Shown here one piece after another: positions 9,713 to 23,000 of a stretch of 64,000 nt of DNA (the stretch's first letter is position 1; each line of letters begins with the position of its first letter). Made by a program: the position numbers and the translations under genes. Origin of the DNA: Trifolium pratense (lineage: Eukaryota > Streptophyta > Magnoliopsida > Fabales > Fabaceae); contig NC_060060.1 in the NCBI RefSeq assembly GCF_020283565.1, positions 28,334,001 through 28,398,000 on the forward strand. The letters run 5' to 3'. Under the pieces are notes generated by a model, which saw only the letters and a list, made by a program, of their open reading frames with translations, did not search any database and was not told where the DNA came from.

Positions 9713-11010
9713 TGATGATAAATTTCGCAAGTGTACGAAAATCACGTAGTAATAAAATATCGATCCACAGGGATTGTGTGATCAAACTAGTCGAACGGTG
9801 TTCATAGACATTATACAAAAACTACACATGAATTGGGGGTATGTTGAGTAATGAATTGCTAGAAAATGTGCTTGATAATATGGAAAAGTGAGGTAGAATC
9901 ATCGGAATCATCTAGGCTATAGCTAACCGCATGCAACCTACAATGTATAAGAACTACTCAAGTATTCACAACTAGATCGACAAAATAGTGAATCGCAATC
10001 TCTTGTCAAAATCCACTCTATTCGTTGTCGATACTCCCCCGATCTCTCGGGCGGAAGCTACCTACAACGAATGATATTAACGCGCGTCAATCGTTCGCTA
10101 CACTCTATGCCTCAATCTCTCGACCGGAGACACTCGAGTGCTCAATACAATTCAGTTCAGACATTAAATCAATACTCTCGCACGTGACTTAACTCAAAAT
10201 CATTACAACACTAATGAAGGATTGTAAAGCATTAGAAACAGACTTGAATTGAATGAATACTATAAAGAGAGTATGATCTTACACAATTGCAGGTTACATT
10301 CAACTGAACTACATTCTAAATTATCCTAGATTCTACCTCCGAGGGAGTTTAGCTCCTCATCGTTCTTCGTACGCTTCCTCGCTTCATCGCCACGGCTTGT
10401 GAATCCATGATCTGATGCGCTTGGAGCTCTCCGCTGGAGTGTGAATCACGATCTTCAAGTTCCAAGACCAGAATGTAGTGAAAAGATGCAGAATTTTCCA
10501 ACCTCCAAACAGAATTATGCAGAAAATATATATACAGCAGGCAACCACGCCGCGCGCCAGATCCATCACGCCGCGCGTGGTTGCAAATCCATCAACTGCG
10601 CCGCGCGTGGTAACAGAATCACGCGGCGCGTGATCAAGTCAGAGGCAATCTTCATCTTCAATCAAGACTTCACGCCGCGCGTGGTCAAGTATCCCGCCGC
10701 GCGTAGTCAAGTCAGAGAGCAATCCAGTTCCTGCACCAAGCTTCACGCCGCGCGTGGTCAAGTATCACGCCGCGCGTGATCAGAGTGAAAATCCTTGCTC
10801 CCTGTGAGCTCCATCACGCGGCGCGTGATGGGCTACGCCCCCAGCGTAGTGAAAATCCTTTATTTCCTGCAGTTTTTCCTGTTTTCTTGCAAATCAAGTA
10901 ATCAAGCTAAATGGTTAGATTTCTCTCATATTTATTGCTAAAAACCTACTAAAATGTATCTAATGTTGCTAAAATAGGCATGGATTAGAGAGTGTGACGA
11001 TTTGTCATCA
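9713..11010 (-). repeat. Right LTR (5' LTR of the minus-strand element)
   Basis: 1,298 bp, identical by line-by-line reading to 2244-3541, with TG..CA ends inside TGATGA/TCATCA. It carries the same hairpin array (10546-10849) and TATA-like run (10527-10535), so it is the copy that would drive transcription towards lower coordinates. Confidence 0.95.
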
Positions 11011-11015
11011 CTAAC

Positions 11016-13961
11016 TTATAAGTATGAAATGACATAAAAAAATATGTTTAATTAATACTTAATTTTTTTTGCTTATAGTATGGGATGAATGGAGTACATC
11101 TCTTTGGTGTTATTCAAATTATGGGACTAGGTTATAACGAATAGCGTAACTTTTAGTTTATAGCATATATTTGATTAAAATTTTAGTGTTTGGTAAAATT
11201 AATAGTTAAACTACTTTATAAGTATGAAATGACCTAAAAATTATATGTTTAATTAATATTTATATTTTTTAAGTAAGATGATAAGGATAAAATTGGGAAA
11301 AAATTAAGTTATAAGATATAAGCTCATAAACTACTTAGGGTCCGTTTGGCCTAGTTTTTTTTTGAGCTTATGCAATATAAATTAAGTTTTATGTTATTTT
11401 ATAAGTTCACACTAGTAAAAATTGTAATTTTATAAGTTATCTTATCATAAACTACCTTGACAAACTTATAATAATATATAAAAGTTGCATAAGTTGTTTG
11501 CATAAATTCTAAATAAGAGAAAAAAAAAGTCAGGTTAAAGTGTTAAACGATACCTTAAAATAACATTTGATAAAATAACATATAAGTTATTTTCAGAATT
11601 TTTTTAACCAAATAAGATTATATGCTACATAAATTATAAGCTAGCTTCAATGTCTTCCCTAAATACAATAATAGAGAGAGAGAGAAAAATACAAAATAGT
11701 ACACTAGTAAATCATGTTAGTTTAGTAAAATTGTTATATTATGTAACAATATTATTGTATTTATTAATTTATTTATAAAAAATTTAAACGATATTCATTT
11801 TAAAATATAGGGTTTATTGGATAGACTATTTCCAAATTATTTTTTTGTCAAGTAATTTAGTGGCTAGAAATTCCACCCTTAAGGTGAATAAGTGGGATTA
11901 CCGAGGATCCGAACTCCGACCCCCTACATATATAATATAATATCTCTACCAACTGAACTATGCTCACAAGACTCCTTCCAAATCATTTTATTCCATTCCA
12001 TTTTGTCTTCATGGTAATGGAAATCTACGATTAGCTTATTTAAAAGTATGTACTTTAATTAATTTAGTGTACATTATTTTCAAAACATTACAACAATAAT
12101 AAATATGGTTAGTTTGTAAAATTGTCATTTTCTTTTGACAATATTATTGCATTTTATAATTTACGTACAAAAACTTTAAAAAAATACGTACTTGTTTTAA
12201 AACGGAAGGATTATATACATCATAATTAAACGGAGGAGTACATATTTTAACATCAATAAAAATATTTTTCTATATAGCAACTAAGCAATCGTTTAATCAT
12301 TCTTCTTTGATGAAATTTCTCATATGATTCTTGATAATATTTGTAGTAGAGAAAAATAAACATATCTACGCATACACAACTCAAGCTAGCATACATCTTA
12401 GAGATTACACTTAAGCCGGCAATTGTGCGCCAATAGTTCAAAGAAAAATTTTAAAACTAAAATTGAGCTAGACAAATCAATACACTATTTGTTCTGGATT
12501 GGACAGAAATTTTAAAGTATTTGAAGGTACCTTCACTTCACAAACAACCGTAAAGACGCGACATGATCATCGACACTAGTTATATTATGTGGATAATAAT
12601 ATTTCTGTTACTTGTCTAAAATGAGATTATGTTGGTACTTGGTAGTGCTCAATGTTGGGTTTTAATTATGATTTAGGTGAAACATTGGGTGAGCTGGATA
12701 ATGATTTCATGATCTATGATCGTCCTTCACTTCATATTAAGCATTTAGTTTTGGCCTGTTGAGAGTTTCTGCTCCTGCTCCCCCTTTAATAAAATAGATG
12801 CATTTCAGCTACTGAAATGACCAATTCATTCAATTGCTAGATCAAAATAGACATTTGTGATATATTCTTTTTATCAAGAAGAAATAAAAGAGAAACAGAA
12901 GAGAAACTACACTTTGTATAACCAATGATCATCAATAAGGAATCAGGTTCAACTGAGGAGGAGGACATTGAGACCTTGTTTTAAGGGAAACATCAGAAGA
13001 TGCACTATACTTAACAAGCCATTTTGCAGACAGTTGTGATCTTCATTTTCTTTATTACAAATCTAACTTCTCAAATAAAACGGTGGGTGTTGTGCAAGGC
13101 TGATTTGTATTTATTTTACGATATTGGCTCCCGCAAGAGTCCTACTCAATTCGTATTTCCAAACCCATGTTTAATGCTCTTCCTTCTTCCTCCAATTTGT
13201 GCTCCACATGCAAAGGCTCAAGAACCCTTTGGATTTCCACTGCCAGTCTGGAATCTAGCTCAGACATGGTTCCAAATGGTTTTTGTTTTACTTTCATTCT
13301 GCGAATAATCTTTGCTTAACCACTTGTACACTACAATTCAGGAGCCTTTGTTCATCTTGGTTCATTGATAAAATTTGTTTGCCTTTAAAATATAAAAATC
13401 AGGAACCAAATTTCAGCTGATGCCAATTTGGCAACTTGGTTGTTTTTCCCCTTTATCGACACAGACAACTGTCAACGACACTTCCCATTAATGATCCACA
13501 CATTTGAATTGAAAAAACATATACAAAAGATGGATATAAATGAAAGAACCAGAGCACTTGTTATGTAAAGCATCCCTCATTTATCTTCCACCGAATATTA
13601 TGATTTCTGTTTACATTTCAATTTGTGAACTGTTACAAGTATTCTATCAACACACTAAAAAAGGTATACAATTAAGTGCAAATGTAGAATGAGAAATAAA
13701 AAACGTAAACGTGGTAATGTACAAAATTTTGTGATTTACAAATTAGTAGGATTCCCAGCCTGTAAGAAGGTGATTCAATGGGCACAAGAAACTGTCAATA
13801 TTTGGGGAAGCAGGTAATGGTGTACGGCTATCAGAAGATCAGAATACCCTGCCATACATACCACATAAATAGGAATCTTGAATGAAAAAAAAAATCAATT
13901 GAAGATGAGAAAGTGAAGAATGCTAGGATAGTCTTCCAAAAATACCAGAATAAATGGGATG
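11016..13961. other. Intergenic stretch between retrotransposon and RLP4
   Basis: AT-rich, with no convincing gene. Near 11195 a second copy of the repeat that received the retrotransposon is visible (AGTTAAACTACTTTATAAGT). A MITE-like end GGTCCGTTTGGCC starts near 11340, a SINE lies at 11843-11974, and TACTCC-type MITE ends occur near 12215-12240. The part 12450-13961 is probably RLP4 3' flank; the 94-codon open frame at 13024-13308 resembles nothing I know. Confidence 0.5.
11843..11974 (-). repeat. tRNA-derived SINE with target duplication
   Basis: On the minus strand it begins with a tRNA-like head (AGCATAGTTCAGTTGGTAGA, then a B-box-like GGAGTTCGGATCC) and ends in CACTAAATTACTTGACAAAA. 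The direct repeats TTCCAAATTATTT (11830-11842) and TTCCAAATCATTT (11975-11987) flank it. The same family occurs at 19702-19827 and 55518-55653. Confidence 0.65.
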
Positions 13962-16900
13962 CTATCCTCCAAGCAAGATAGGTCCATTCTCCGCAGCTGT
14001 GTGAGAATTGCCATAATTATTATGCCTTGTCATCTGAATGTCGCGTGAAAAATGGGTCCTCTTTTTTGCATATGGTGCTGCCCTCGCTACAGAAGAAAAG
14101 AAAAAATATTTACTATTGTGATTTCAAAGTAAGACATTATTGATAGTGTTTCACAGTTCACACGATACCATGCATTGCTATATTTACTTATTAATAAATA
14201 AGTGAAGAATGATAAATTCTAGCATTGTGCCAAAATAGGCAAAGAGTGGAACCGACTAGGGCAAGATACATATAAGCAGTAAAGGCAACCTAAACTAGGC
14301 TCTAACCAGTTTGTAATAGAAATAGGCAAAGAGTGCTCCTGAACCTATTTTATAAAGACTAATCCAAATAGAGGGGAACAAAGGAAATTAACTATCAAGC
14401 AGAAGTAAGGGAGGGATTCGAAAACACTTAACCACCCCGCGTGGACACACACGCACCATTTTATTATTATAGTCATTTACTTTCCTGCTATTTACTTTTA
14501 CCCGCACAACTATCTTTAAACAAACAAAGCGAATGCAAACTATCTAAATTCCTAAGCGAAACTAGTAATTTTGGCACTATCCCTGTGGAAAACGATAACT
14601 AATCACTTTATTACTTGGTTGCGATTCTGTGCACTTGCAGAGCCACCATCAAGTTAAAGTACAATTACAAGATCTATACCACTAAAATAAGCTCAATGCA
14701 GTAACAGCATATTATGATAATAACATCCTTACCTGCAATTTGCTGAGCCCGGATGATATTCTGTCGCCTTTTCCACCAGCAAACTGAACAGGTAATCAGA
14801 AGTAGAAAAGCAAAAGAAGCGCCTAACCCAATACCAATTTTAGCACCCGCGGAAAGATGAGGTCCACATGCAGGTAATCCAGGTATACCACACAGACCTT
14901 TATTATCTGTAAAACTGCAGCAGCCCACATGTTTAGATTTAGCAACCTTAACCACAAAGAAAGGGGAGAAATAGAATGTATATATAACAGTTCTCTTCAT
15001 GTTGCATATATAAATAATACTCCTTAAATTTATTCAACATTTTGATCACAACATACTTGAAGCTAGCTCTGTGCAGAAGCCTTCCTCCTAGAGTTGCCGG
15101 TACCATTCCGGACAAAAGGTTTCCATTAAGGTTCCTGCATGATAAACATTTTAATATGGACTTAACAGTTTTTTTATTTGTCATATGAGCAAGTTAAAGA
15201 ATAGATTCTTACAATCTCTTTAACTTCATCAATTGTCCAAGGCTATCAGGAATTGATCCATTGAAAATGTTGTAGGACAGGTCACTGCATTTGTACATGG
15301 TATTCATAAATGACATTAACCATGAAAGCAAAATCATAGATTCAAACCTCCCAGTAATCTAACAGGAATCATACATATAAAAGTTAATGACATTTGTACA
15401 TGGTATTCATAAATGACATTAACCATGAAAGCAAAATCATACATGGTATTCATAAATGACATTAACCATGAAAAAAACAGCATATAAAAGTTAATGTTTC
15501 AATCTCATTATATCTTGTTGCTTCAATCTTTCTTATTCACGGAAGAACTGATATCAGGAATAGAGCTCGTATAAATCTCCAAACACACCAGTACAGAAAA
15601 TAAGAATCACATATTGGCATTGTAGTGTATACTTCATGAAATTGGAATATAAAAAACAACTAAATCAATTTGCCATGTGAACTAAGAAGAACAAGAATTC
15701 ACTTACAGCACTTCCAAGGTAATTACTGTTCCAAGTGAAGACGGAATAGCTCCACCAATGCTGTTTCCACTCAAGTTTCTGTGACGTACAAGTAAAATGA
15801 GCATGAGAAATTGGCCAACGAACGTGTATCTTGTTTTTATTTCTTAGGGATAATGAATTAAACAAACGAAAGAAAAAGGTCAAACTATTGAAAATATCAG
15901 TTATTGTCATACCACTTGTTATTTGGTTGAGATCTACATAAGAATAATTCATACATCCATTCAATAAAGAATTTCAATGCTTGTCTGAAAGGAAAACATT
16001 TAGAACTTACAGGATTTGTAAATTATGAAGTCTGGATATATCTTTTGGCAAGAAACCTTTCAGACCTTGATTGTCAAGACCACTGTTCATCAACAGATAC
16101 AACATCAAATATGCAAGATATTGTTGATATTAAAAATTTAACACAGTTTACAACATATCCACAGTGGCTTTCTACCCTAGTGGTAGTGGCAATTATCAAT
16201 CTCTTTGCTATGTGCAAAGAAGAGGTCAGAATATGTTTTGAATGCAACCAGAGCCCAAAGAAATTTAGAAAAAGGGAGGGCTGATGTAAGGGTTAATCAA
16301 ATAATGAACGTGAAATGGTTGTTTCAGAAAGCATGCAAAACTTAACCAATGAGTGAAGAAAACATCTCTGTAAACTGAAATTTATTGTATATTGTTGTTG
16401 TGCAAGGAGAAATAATTGTAAACTGAAACTTACAGTCCGTCAATGACCCAATTGCCGCTACTTTTGTCTAATTGGCAATCCACTCCGGTCCATGGATGTT
16501 GTTGAGGAACACATGGATCACCATTCCACCCAAACCTAGGAGGAAGCCCCAAAGCCCTCTTCAATGTTTGTAAAGCCATAACTAGAGTAAAAGGACAATA
16601 ATCAACTAGCAAAACTTTACATGCAGAGAACAAGTAAACATAACAAATCGATACAAAGTTTGACTGTCATCGTTGATAGAAAGAGGATGCAAAAACAACA
16701 GCAATCAGTTAAGGAAAAATGTGACAAGACAAAGAGACCTAAGAAGTATGATGATCTAAAACAAACAAGTACCAGCATGTAATATGGTCAAAACCAATTT
16801 CATGTTATATTCATAATGAACAATGAGACGAGTACCCAATTAGAGTATATTGAGATGTGTTAATTAATAAGAGAAAAGAAGGCAGAAACTGTAAGATTCT

Positions 16901-18366
16901 GCATCACTAATAAGTTCCCAATAATGAAAATATTATGTTATTGCCCACTTAACAAAGACCTAAAGAAAATCCATATTGCATGAGCGTACAGTTCTACAAA
17001 ATCATGCAACAACCCAGAATTTAATTAATCATATAATTAATATTGCATGTCATTAGGATGAAAATTCATGTAGTACCCACACAAAATAAATTTATGCTGA
17101 AAAAAATTAACAAAAGTAAGGGTTGGCATTCAAACCTTCGTCTGATAAAGTTTTTGATTCAGGCATTATAACCTCCAATATCTCAATGGCAGTGATTGTG
17201 GCAAGACTACCTTCTTTTGGTCTCAAAGTTATTATTAATGACCTCCCATTAACAGTAACAGTTGTATTAAGCACAAGGGCAGTATAACGATCCCCACTCA
17301 ATTTTACAATGTCAACATCTCTAAAGGCAACATTGCCATTAATCATAATGTCAAAAACCCTTTGGCCAATGGAATTCACTGAATTATCAATCTCAGCAAA
17401 GTGTAACCAAATAGAATAGTTTCTGTTGGGATCTACATCCAATGTATATGATAAATCAGGCTGGCTACTACTACTAACAAGAGCTGATCGATAAAGAGTT
17501 TCTGGATAGAAGTTCGGGGGAAGTGAAGCTTTTTTAATTCTAGTTTCAACGGATCTTGGTCGGTCAGAATCCTGACCAAAAGTTTTAATATGCTGCCAAA
17601 ATCTGTCCCCTCCTTTAGGATCCGCACCATAATCCACACCAAATTTTGACTGCCCAAATCCACAACTCAGTCTTTTAACTGTTCTAAGTATTATCTCTTG
17701 ACTCCAGTTTGGTGCAAAATAATAAGCTTTATCATCAATTTGAAGAATCTCAATCGAAAGGATAGCTGGATCCCCATGACCAGTGCTATGGAAACAGATT
17801 GAGACAGTACGATCCATAAGAAACAACCGGGCTTCAGTAAATGGTTGATCATCCTGAGTGGTCCAACCTGGTTTTAAAGAATATATTTGAGTGCCTTGAA
17901 TGGATATGTCAAATAGAGGTTCATTGGTAGCTCTAGCTTGTGCAACAAGTCCAAAAAAGATCCTGACTGAGTAGTGCCCCTTTGGCACTCCATTAATCTT
18001 GTAGCAATTTGAAGGACCTTCAGACAAGGGGAAATAGCGAAGAGTTTTAAGAGGAGGTGTAATGTAACTAGTTGTAGATGCATTAGCAGGTATGCCTCCT
18101 GTATATCCAAAGTCTTTATACCATAGGGTAGTGGTTGGTCGTGTTTGAACATTTTGACGAGCCCCACAGCTTATGCGCATAGCAAATGGCCCTGCAACGA
18201 TACAGAGTTTCATAAATCTGAACCAACTCAAAACAAATCTCCAAATAATGAAAATCCTAATACTATTATGGTATGCACAAAGCAGTCAAAGAATAAAACA
18301 GCAAAAACAATGGGAAGTGCTAACTACCCTCTTGCTGTGAATCTCAAACAGTTCGTAAATTGACAA

Positions 18367-18437
<71 letters not shown>

Positions 18438-18869
18438 ACACACAAACAAATAAAATTGCATTAATTGATCATGTTCAGGTCATCTGGCAACCGATGTGAG
18501 GGTTGTTAACATTAAGCAATTTAATTATTGTTGAGAACAAAACAATTTACTACACAGAGCATTCAAACTCAGACCATAAGCAAAACAACAAGTTCTAGAG
18601 ATTAAATTCATGAATTTTCCTTTTGTTTCTTACTGAAGCATAATTAATAACCAAAATTCTCAGCCAGTGTATTAGGAATCAAATATATCCCCAATTACAC
18701 AGATTAATAACACAATTGAAAGCTAAAAAAGTAAAAATTGAAACAAATCCTTACAAATCAATTTTGAAATTGAATGAAGAAGAAAAGGAAGATAACCTCG
18801 TTGAGCTGCATTGGTGACAGAAGAAGCAAAACAGAGGAAGAACAACCGTAGCAGAAGAAATCGAAGCAT
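13962..18869 (-). CDS. RLP4: RLP4-like receptor protein: malectin-like domain, LRRs, TM, no kinase
   Basis: Nine exons joined on the minus strand: 18869-18797, 18191-17136, 16581-16434, 16082-16011, 15778-15707, 15284-15213, 15134-15057, 14914-14733, 14086-13962. All introns are GT-AG and the frame closes exactly at 625 aa, about the length I recall for Arabidopsis RLP4. A signal peptide (MLRFLLLRLFFLCFASSVTNA) leads into a malectin-like domain (about 30-375), then the WNGDPC module typical of malectin-LRR proteins, several LRRs in 72-nt exons that all break in the same codon phase, a transmembrane segment (about 550-571, GIGLGASFAFLLLITC) and a 54-residue tail ending ENGPILLGG. There is no kinase domain, so it would act as a receptor-like protein or co-receptor at the cell surface. 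Intron 1 holds a (TC)n(CA)n tract and the 5' leader is GA/CT-rich. Confidence 0.92.
14420..14651 (-). repeat. Athila-like LTR remnant in RLP4 intron 8
   Basis: On the minus strand from 14651 it reads TGATGGTGGCTCTGCAAGTG, then CACAGAATCGCAACCAAGTAA, later CCACAGGGATAG. The spacing and motifs parallel the LTR start of the young element (TGATG..GCAAGTGTACG..GTAATAAAA..CCACAGGGATTG). It is probably a truncated LTR of a related but different element. Confidence 0.45.
15291..15475. repeat. Imperfect tandem copies in RLP4 intron 5
   Basis: The unit TGGTATTCATAAATGACATT followed by AACCATGAAA occurs three times (about 15298, 15402 and 15444) with different spacers. It lies between exons 6 and 5 and does not touch splice sites. 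Confidence 0.75.
18370..18436. repeat. (TC)n(CA)n microsatellite in RLP4 intron 1
   Basis: An uninterrupted TC run of about 46 bases passes directly into a CA run of about 20 bases. It is likely length-polymorphic. Confidence 0.95.
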
Positions 18870-19701
18870 TGTGAATAGAGATAGATAGATATATAGATAG
18901 ATAATGCTTTCTTCTTCTTCTTCTTCTTGCTCTCTCTCACATCACTGCTTTTCCTAGAGAGAGAGAGAGAGAGATAGTGCTTGAACGTGTTTGCACTGGT
19001 AAGTAAGTAACACTTCACAGTTGAATATTTATTACAAAATCAATTAACTATACTAGTATTAATTAGTTAACTAACAATAATTAATTATCTATTAGTATTT
19101 CCCTTTTCTTCATTTAGTTGACTCGTGAATCAAGAGCTGTCACTCTACTGCTCACCTTTATTACAACCGCTACAGCTGCGCATCTAATCTCTTTATTATT
19201 TTCGTACTCTATTTATTTGACTTCCAAAATTTTTTTTTTTCATTTACATTCATTTTTAAATATTAAAAAATCCGGCAACAAATAATGAATTGGTCTAACC
19301 GTTCAAGTTATAAGGATTTTGATTCTCTTAAATATGTGATTAGGAGTTTGATTTCTGGTATAAAGAAAAATTGGTTGAAAGAGAAGAATTCATCTTGTGC
19401 GTTCTACAATAAAAATTAGTCATTACGATAAAAACTTCGTATCAACATCATAATGATCTAAAAGAAAACTGCATCTTCCATAAACATAAATCAATTGATA
19501 GAAACATTATAATAAGTTGGAGTCAAATTTAAACTTAGATTCCTTTGCTTGGCCATTGTTTGGATCAACATTTACATGATATTTTTGGCGTTTCAAACTT
19601 TTTTATGTGAAAATGAAGAAGTTATAAATAGTAGTTTTGACTTAAACCTACGTGGTTTTGTCGCAATTCCAAATACATAATGTATTTAGTCTGCGATGAA
19701 A

Positions 19702-19827
19702 TTTTTTTTGTCAAGTTATTATTAGAAATTTCACTTTTGAGATGAATAAGTGGATTGTTCGGATTTAAACTCTAATCCTCTCTATATATATAATATAATA
19801 TTCTTACTAACTGAGTTAAGCTCATGA
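19702..19827 (-). repeat. SINE copy, same family as 11843 and 55518
   Basis: On the minus strand the tRNA-like head (ATGAGCTTAACTCAGTTAGT) and the 3' tail (AACTTGACAAAAAAAA) are recognisable. The B box has decayed. No clear target duplication was found. Confidence 0.5.
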
Positions 19828-22800
19828 GATGTTAGCCATGGAATTCTAATACTAAATTAGTTTACAAAAAATAAAAATAAAATTTGGAGGCAAAATTACA
19901 CAATCTAACGGGTGTGATTTGACATAGTGTAGCAAGTACCGTGGATTTGTGTCTTTACTTGGGGCAGATGAACCCCACTTTACTAGGTATAAAATTAAAA
20001 AATGAAATAAAATAGTATAAATTGAATTCCTAGTAGTTCCAAAGAGGAAATTGCTAGTCGAGGTGGATTTAGTTTTTTGGGGTGTGAGAAGCGACAAAAA
20101 CAATGTGAAAAGGATACAAGTTCACGGGGTAGGGAATATGAATTTTTGTTTTATTCTACTATACTATGTTACCAAATGAAGTTAATTACAAGATTAACCT
20201 TCACTAGTGATAAATAAATTTGATTATGTGATGTACTACTATTATTTATGATGAATCGGACGGTGGAGAATGGTTGTTTGTTGAGTTGAACTGACTCCAC
20301 TGGTGTGCTTTTTTGACATTGGATGATAGAGATTTGGTTTAGTGCGCCGCAATCATCGGAGGGCAATTTCCGCCTATGCAGCGCATATGTAGTAGGGTCT
20401 AAATTCTAAGGAATATTTTTTGGAAAATTTTTGTCCCTTTTCAACGTTAATAATTTCAACTTAAATTAGTGGATATCTGATAAATAAATTAATTTATGGT
20501 AGATGAACTTATAATAAATAATTTATAAATTAACCGATTGAGTTTATAATGTTTAATAAAATTAATAGTCGAACTAACTTATAAGTGAAATCTCATACAA
20601 ACTATGAGGGAGGTGATTAACCGGTTGAACTAACTGATAAGTATGAAATGACATAATTTGAACCATAAGTAGTATTTTACTTATTCATTTTAGAGTTAAA
20701 ATTATAGTCATTATACTATTTGATAAAAAAAATGTTGATATAACGTCCCAAATAATTGTTTTGAATATTACTTGGAGTATTAATAAACATTACCGGATAA
20801 ATGTCTCATAAGTGTAGCTCAAATGATAGCTATCAGTAATATTATTAGAGTAGCTGGGATTCGAAGATCAAATTTCATATTTCTTTACATTTAAATGTGT
20901 CACACTAGCCCACTCGAAAAAAAAATAAAAAAAATTACCGCATAAAATAAAATTACAACACAATGGCTAAACTTTTTTTATTTATGGTACAACACACAAT
21001 TTAACTCTGACAAATAGTTGTTGGATACATACACTAAATACTCCCTCCATACTATAATATATGTCACTTTAGGGAAAAAAATTGTATCACAATATATGTC
21101 GTTTTATATTACCAATGAAACATTTAATGTTATTTTTCCTATTATACCCTTAACTATTTATTACTCTCTATTCTTTCAATTTTTCAATTTATTTTTTTCA
21201 TATCATAAATGAAGGACAATTTTATAAATCAACTCATAATCTTTTTTTTCCATACAACATTAATTACCTTTCTTAACATGTGTAAAAGTGCAAAAACAAA
21301 TTATACAATTCTCGGTACCATACATATTTTAAACTGCATAGATGAAAATAAATAGCAGCAAAGAGTCCTTCAAGCAACTCCATCTCAGTCCAATTCCAAT
21401 TGCTATCTTTACCTGTCTAACTGAAACAATAATGTGGGAGATGAGACGAAGTGTCGGTGAATTTCAATCTAAATCTTAAATTTTTGTACATCTATCTTTC
21501 ATCTGATTAAGGAAAATGTTTCAATATATTAAATCAAATTATCTTGTCAAATTTTAATACTCCTAGGACACTTTAAGATAAGCTGGTCTCAGATGTCTGA
21601 CTAAATCTTCGTTGATATAAATGTAAAAAAAATGACCTTAACGACAATAAAGATAGCATAATTGCAGATAGGAAAGGACTCCAAATTACCTTTTTTATTA
21701 GAATATGGAAGAAAATTGTGTATTAACAGGGAACAAGACTCAAAATTCCACAATCCGGATTCCTAATAATTTATGAAAATCTATATTAGCACGAAGGCTA
21801 ATCGATCAAAGCAATATTAGTAGTTGAAAATCTCATCCAATATGAGGTCTGAGGTTCGATTTTCTCTGGTGCTAATTTGGGTGAACTAATTTAACTTATT
21901 CAAAAAAAAATTATCCAACATCTCATCCAATACCAATTCATAAAATCTATACTCGCTTTTAGAGTTACACTTATTCTCTAAAAGGGTTCTTTAATTATCA
22001 GATTCCATTAGCACAGAGGCTAACAATATTTGGGTTGATTCCTTGGATGTACTGAAGTTATCATAGCTTAGTTCACATGTATTTAGTACACTTAATTGGG
22101 GAGTTTAAGATTGTTCTACTCAAACCCAAGTTATCAAGAGTAAATCTGAATTCATATTTTTTTTTGTACAATCTTAATTCATGTTTTTATTAAGGGTTTC
22201 AAATTATTCCAGGCCTTAGTTATAATCATTTTCTTTACATAAAGTTACTACTTATTATTATTTTTATAAATAATTTGTCTTTTGGATTGTTTTTAAAACC
22301 TTTTTTTTATTATTTAAAAATGAGTAATTTTTAAAACTAATTTTTATTTAAATTGCTGCCGCCGTGCCGGATATTCGGCATTGACTAGGCCGTTGACCAC
22401 CCAGCACCACCACCTATTTTTAATATTTATTAAATTACATTAAATAAAAAATTATTAAATCCTATTATTAAAATTGTAAAATTTTTAAGTAAAAAAATTT
22501 TAGGGAGGCGTGGAAAAAATGTTTTGGGCTCACTAAAATAATGTTTGGGCTTTGTCAAAAAAAAGTGTTTTATTATACACCATTTCATAAAATAAAATAA
22601 AATAAAAATTTATTTTTAAAATAATATATAAATCTATTTTATTAATCAATTAATAAATATACTTTGAAAAAAAATAAAAAAAAAATCTTAAAAGGAATGA
22701 ATACCAGTAGGATATCCGAAACTGGATTTTTGGGTAACAAATTTTATGGGTTATTTACAAATGAGCCACCGGTTTACTTTTTTTAACTTTGGACTGGGTT

Positions 22801-23000
22801 TTAAAAAATTGATAAATTTGTATAGTAATTTGGGTAATGGTAATCTGATTATTTCCACACCCCTATACTCAAGGCAATAAGAGAGCAAAAATTGAGTAGA
22901 TATTTTAAGGTGAAAAGAGAGTCTAGTCTACCTCGGTTTAAGTGAAAAGGGTATCTATATTCTATCGGATGTGAAAAGGCATACTTATATTGGCTCGGAC

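Larger units (their letters stand above)
2239..11015 (-). mobile_element. Non-autonomous Athila-lineage LTR retrotransposon, intact and young
   Basis: The element proper is 2244-11010 (8,767 bp) in minus orientation, flanked by the perfect 5-bp duplication CTAAC at 2239-2243 and 11011-11015. Its LTRs begin TGATGA and end TCATCA. In element order it holds the 5' LTR (9713-11010), a tRNA-Asp-type primer binding site, gag-protease (9580 to 7166), a hairpin-rich spacer, a second ORF (6473 to 4953), a T-rich/A-rich 3' region and the 3' LTR (2244-3541). No reverse transcriptase, RNase H or integrase motif lies between protease and the LTR, so it would need an autonomous relative for copying. tRNA-Asp priming, the DLGAS protease and the second ORF place it with Athila/Cyclops/Calypso elements. 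The LTRs read as identical base for base, which implies a very recent insertion. It landed inside an older repeat (GTTAAACTAACTTATAAGTA), which recurs near 11195 and 20570. Confidence 0.93.

Noticed and set aside
13024..13308. 94-codon frame on + downstream of RLP4
   Set aside because: No recognisable family, no promoter or splice support, and it is antisense to the probable RLP4 downstream region.
21042..21330. Complete CTCCCTCC-type MITE
   Set aside because: Only the left end is recognisable; the matching right end was not found, so I do not call boundaries.
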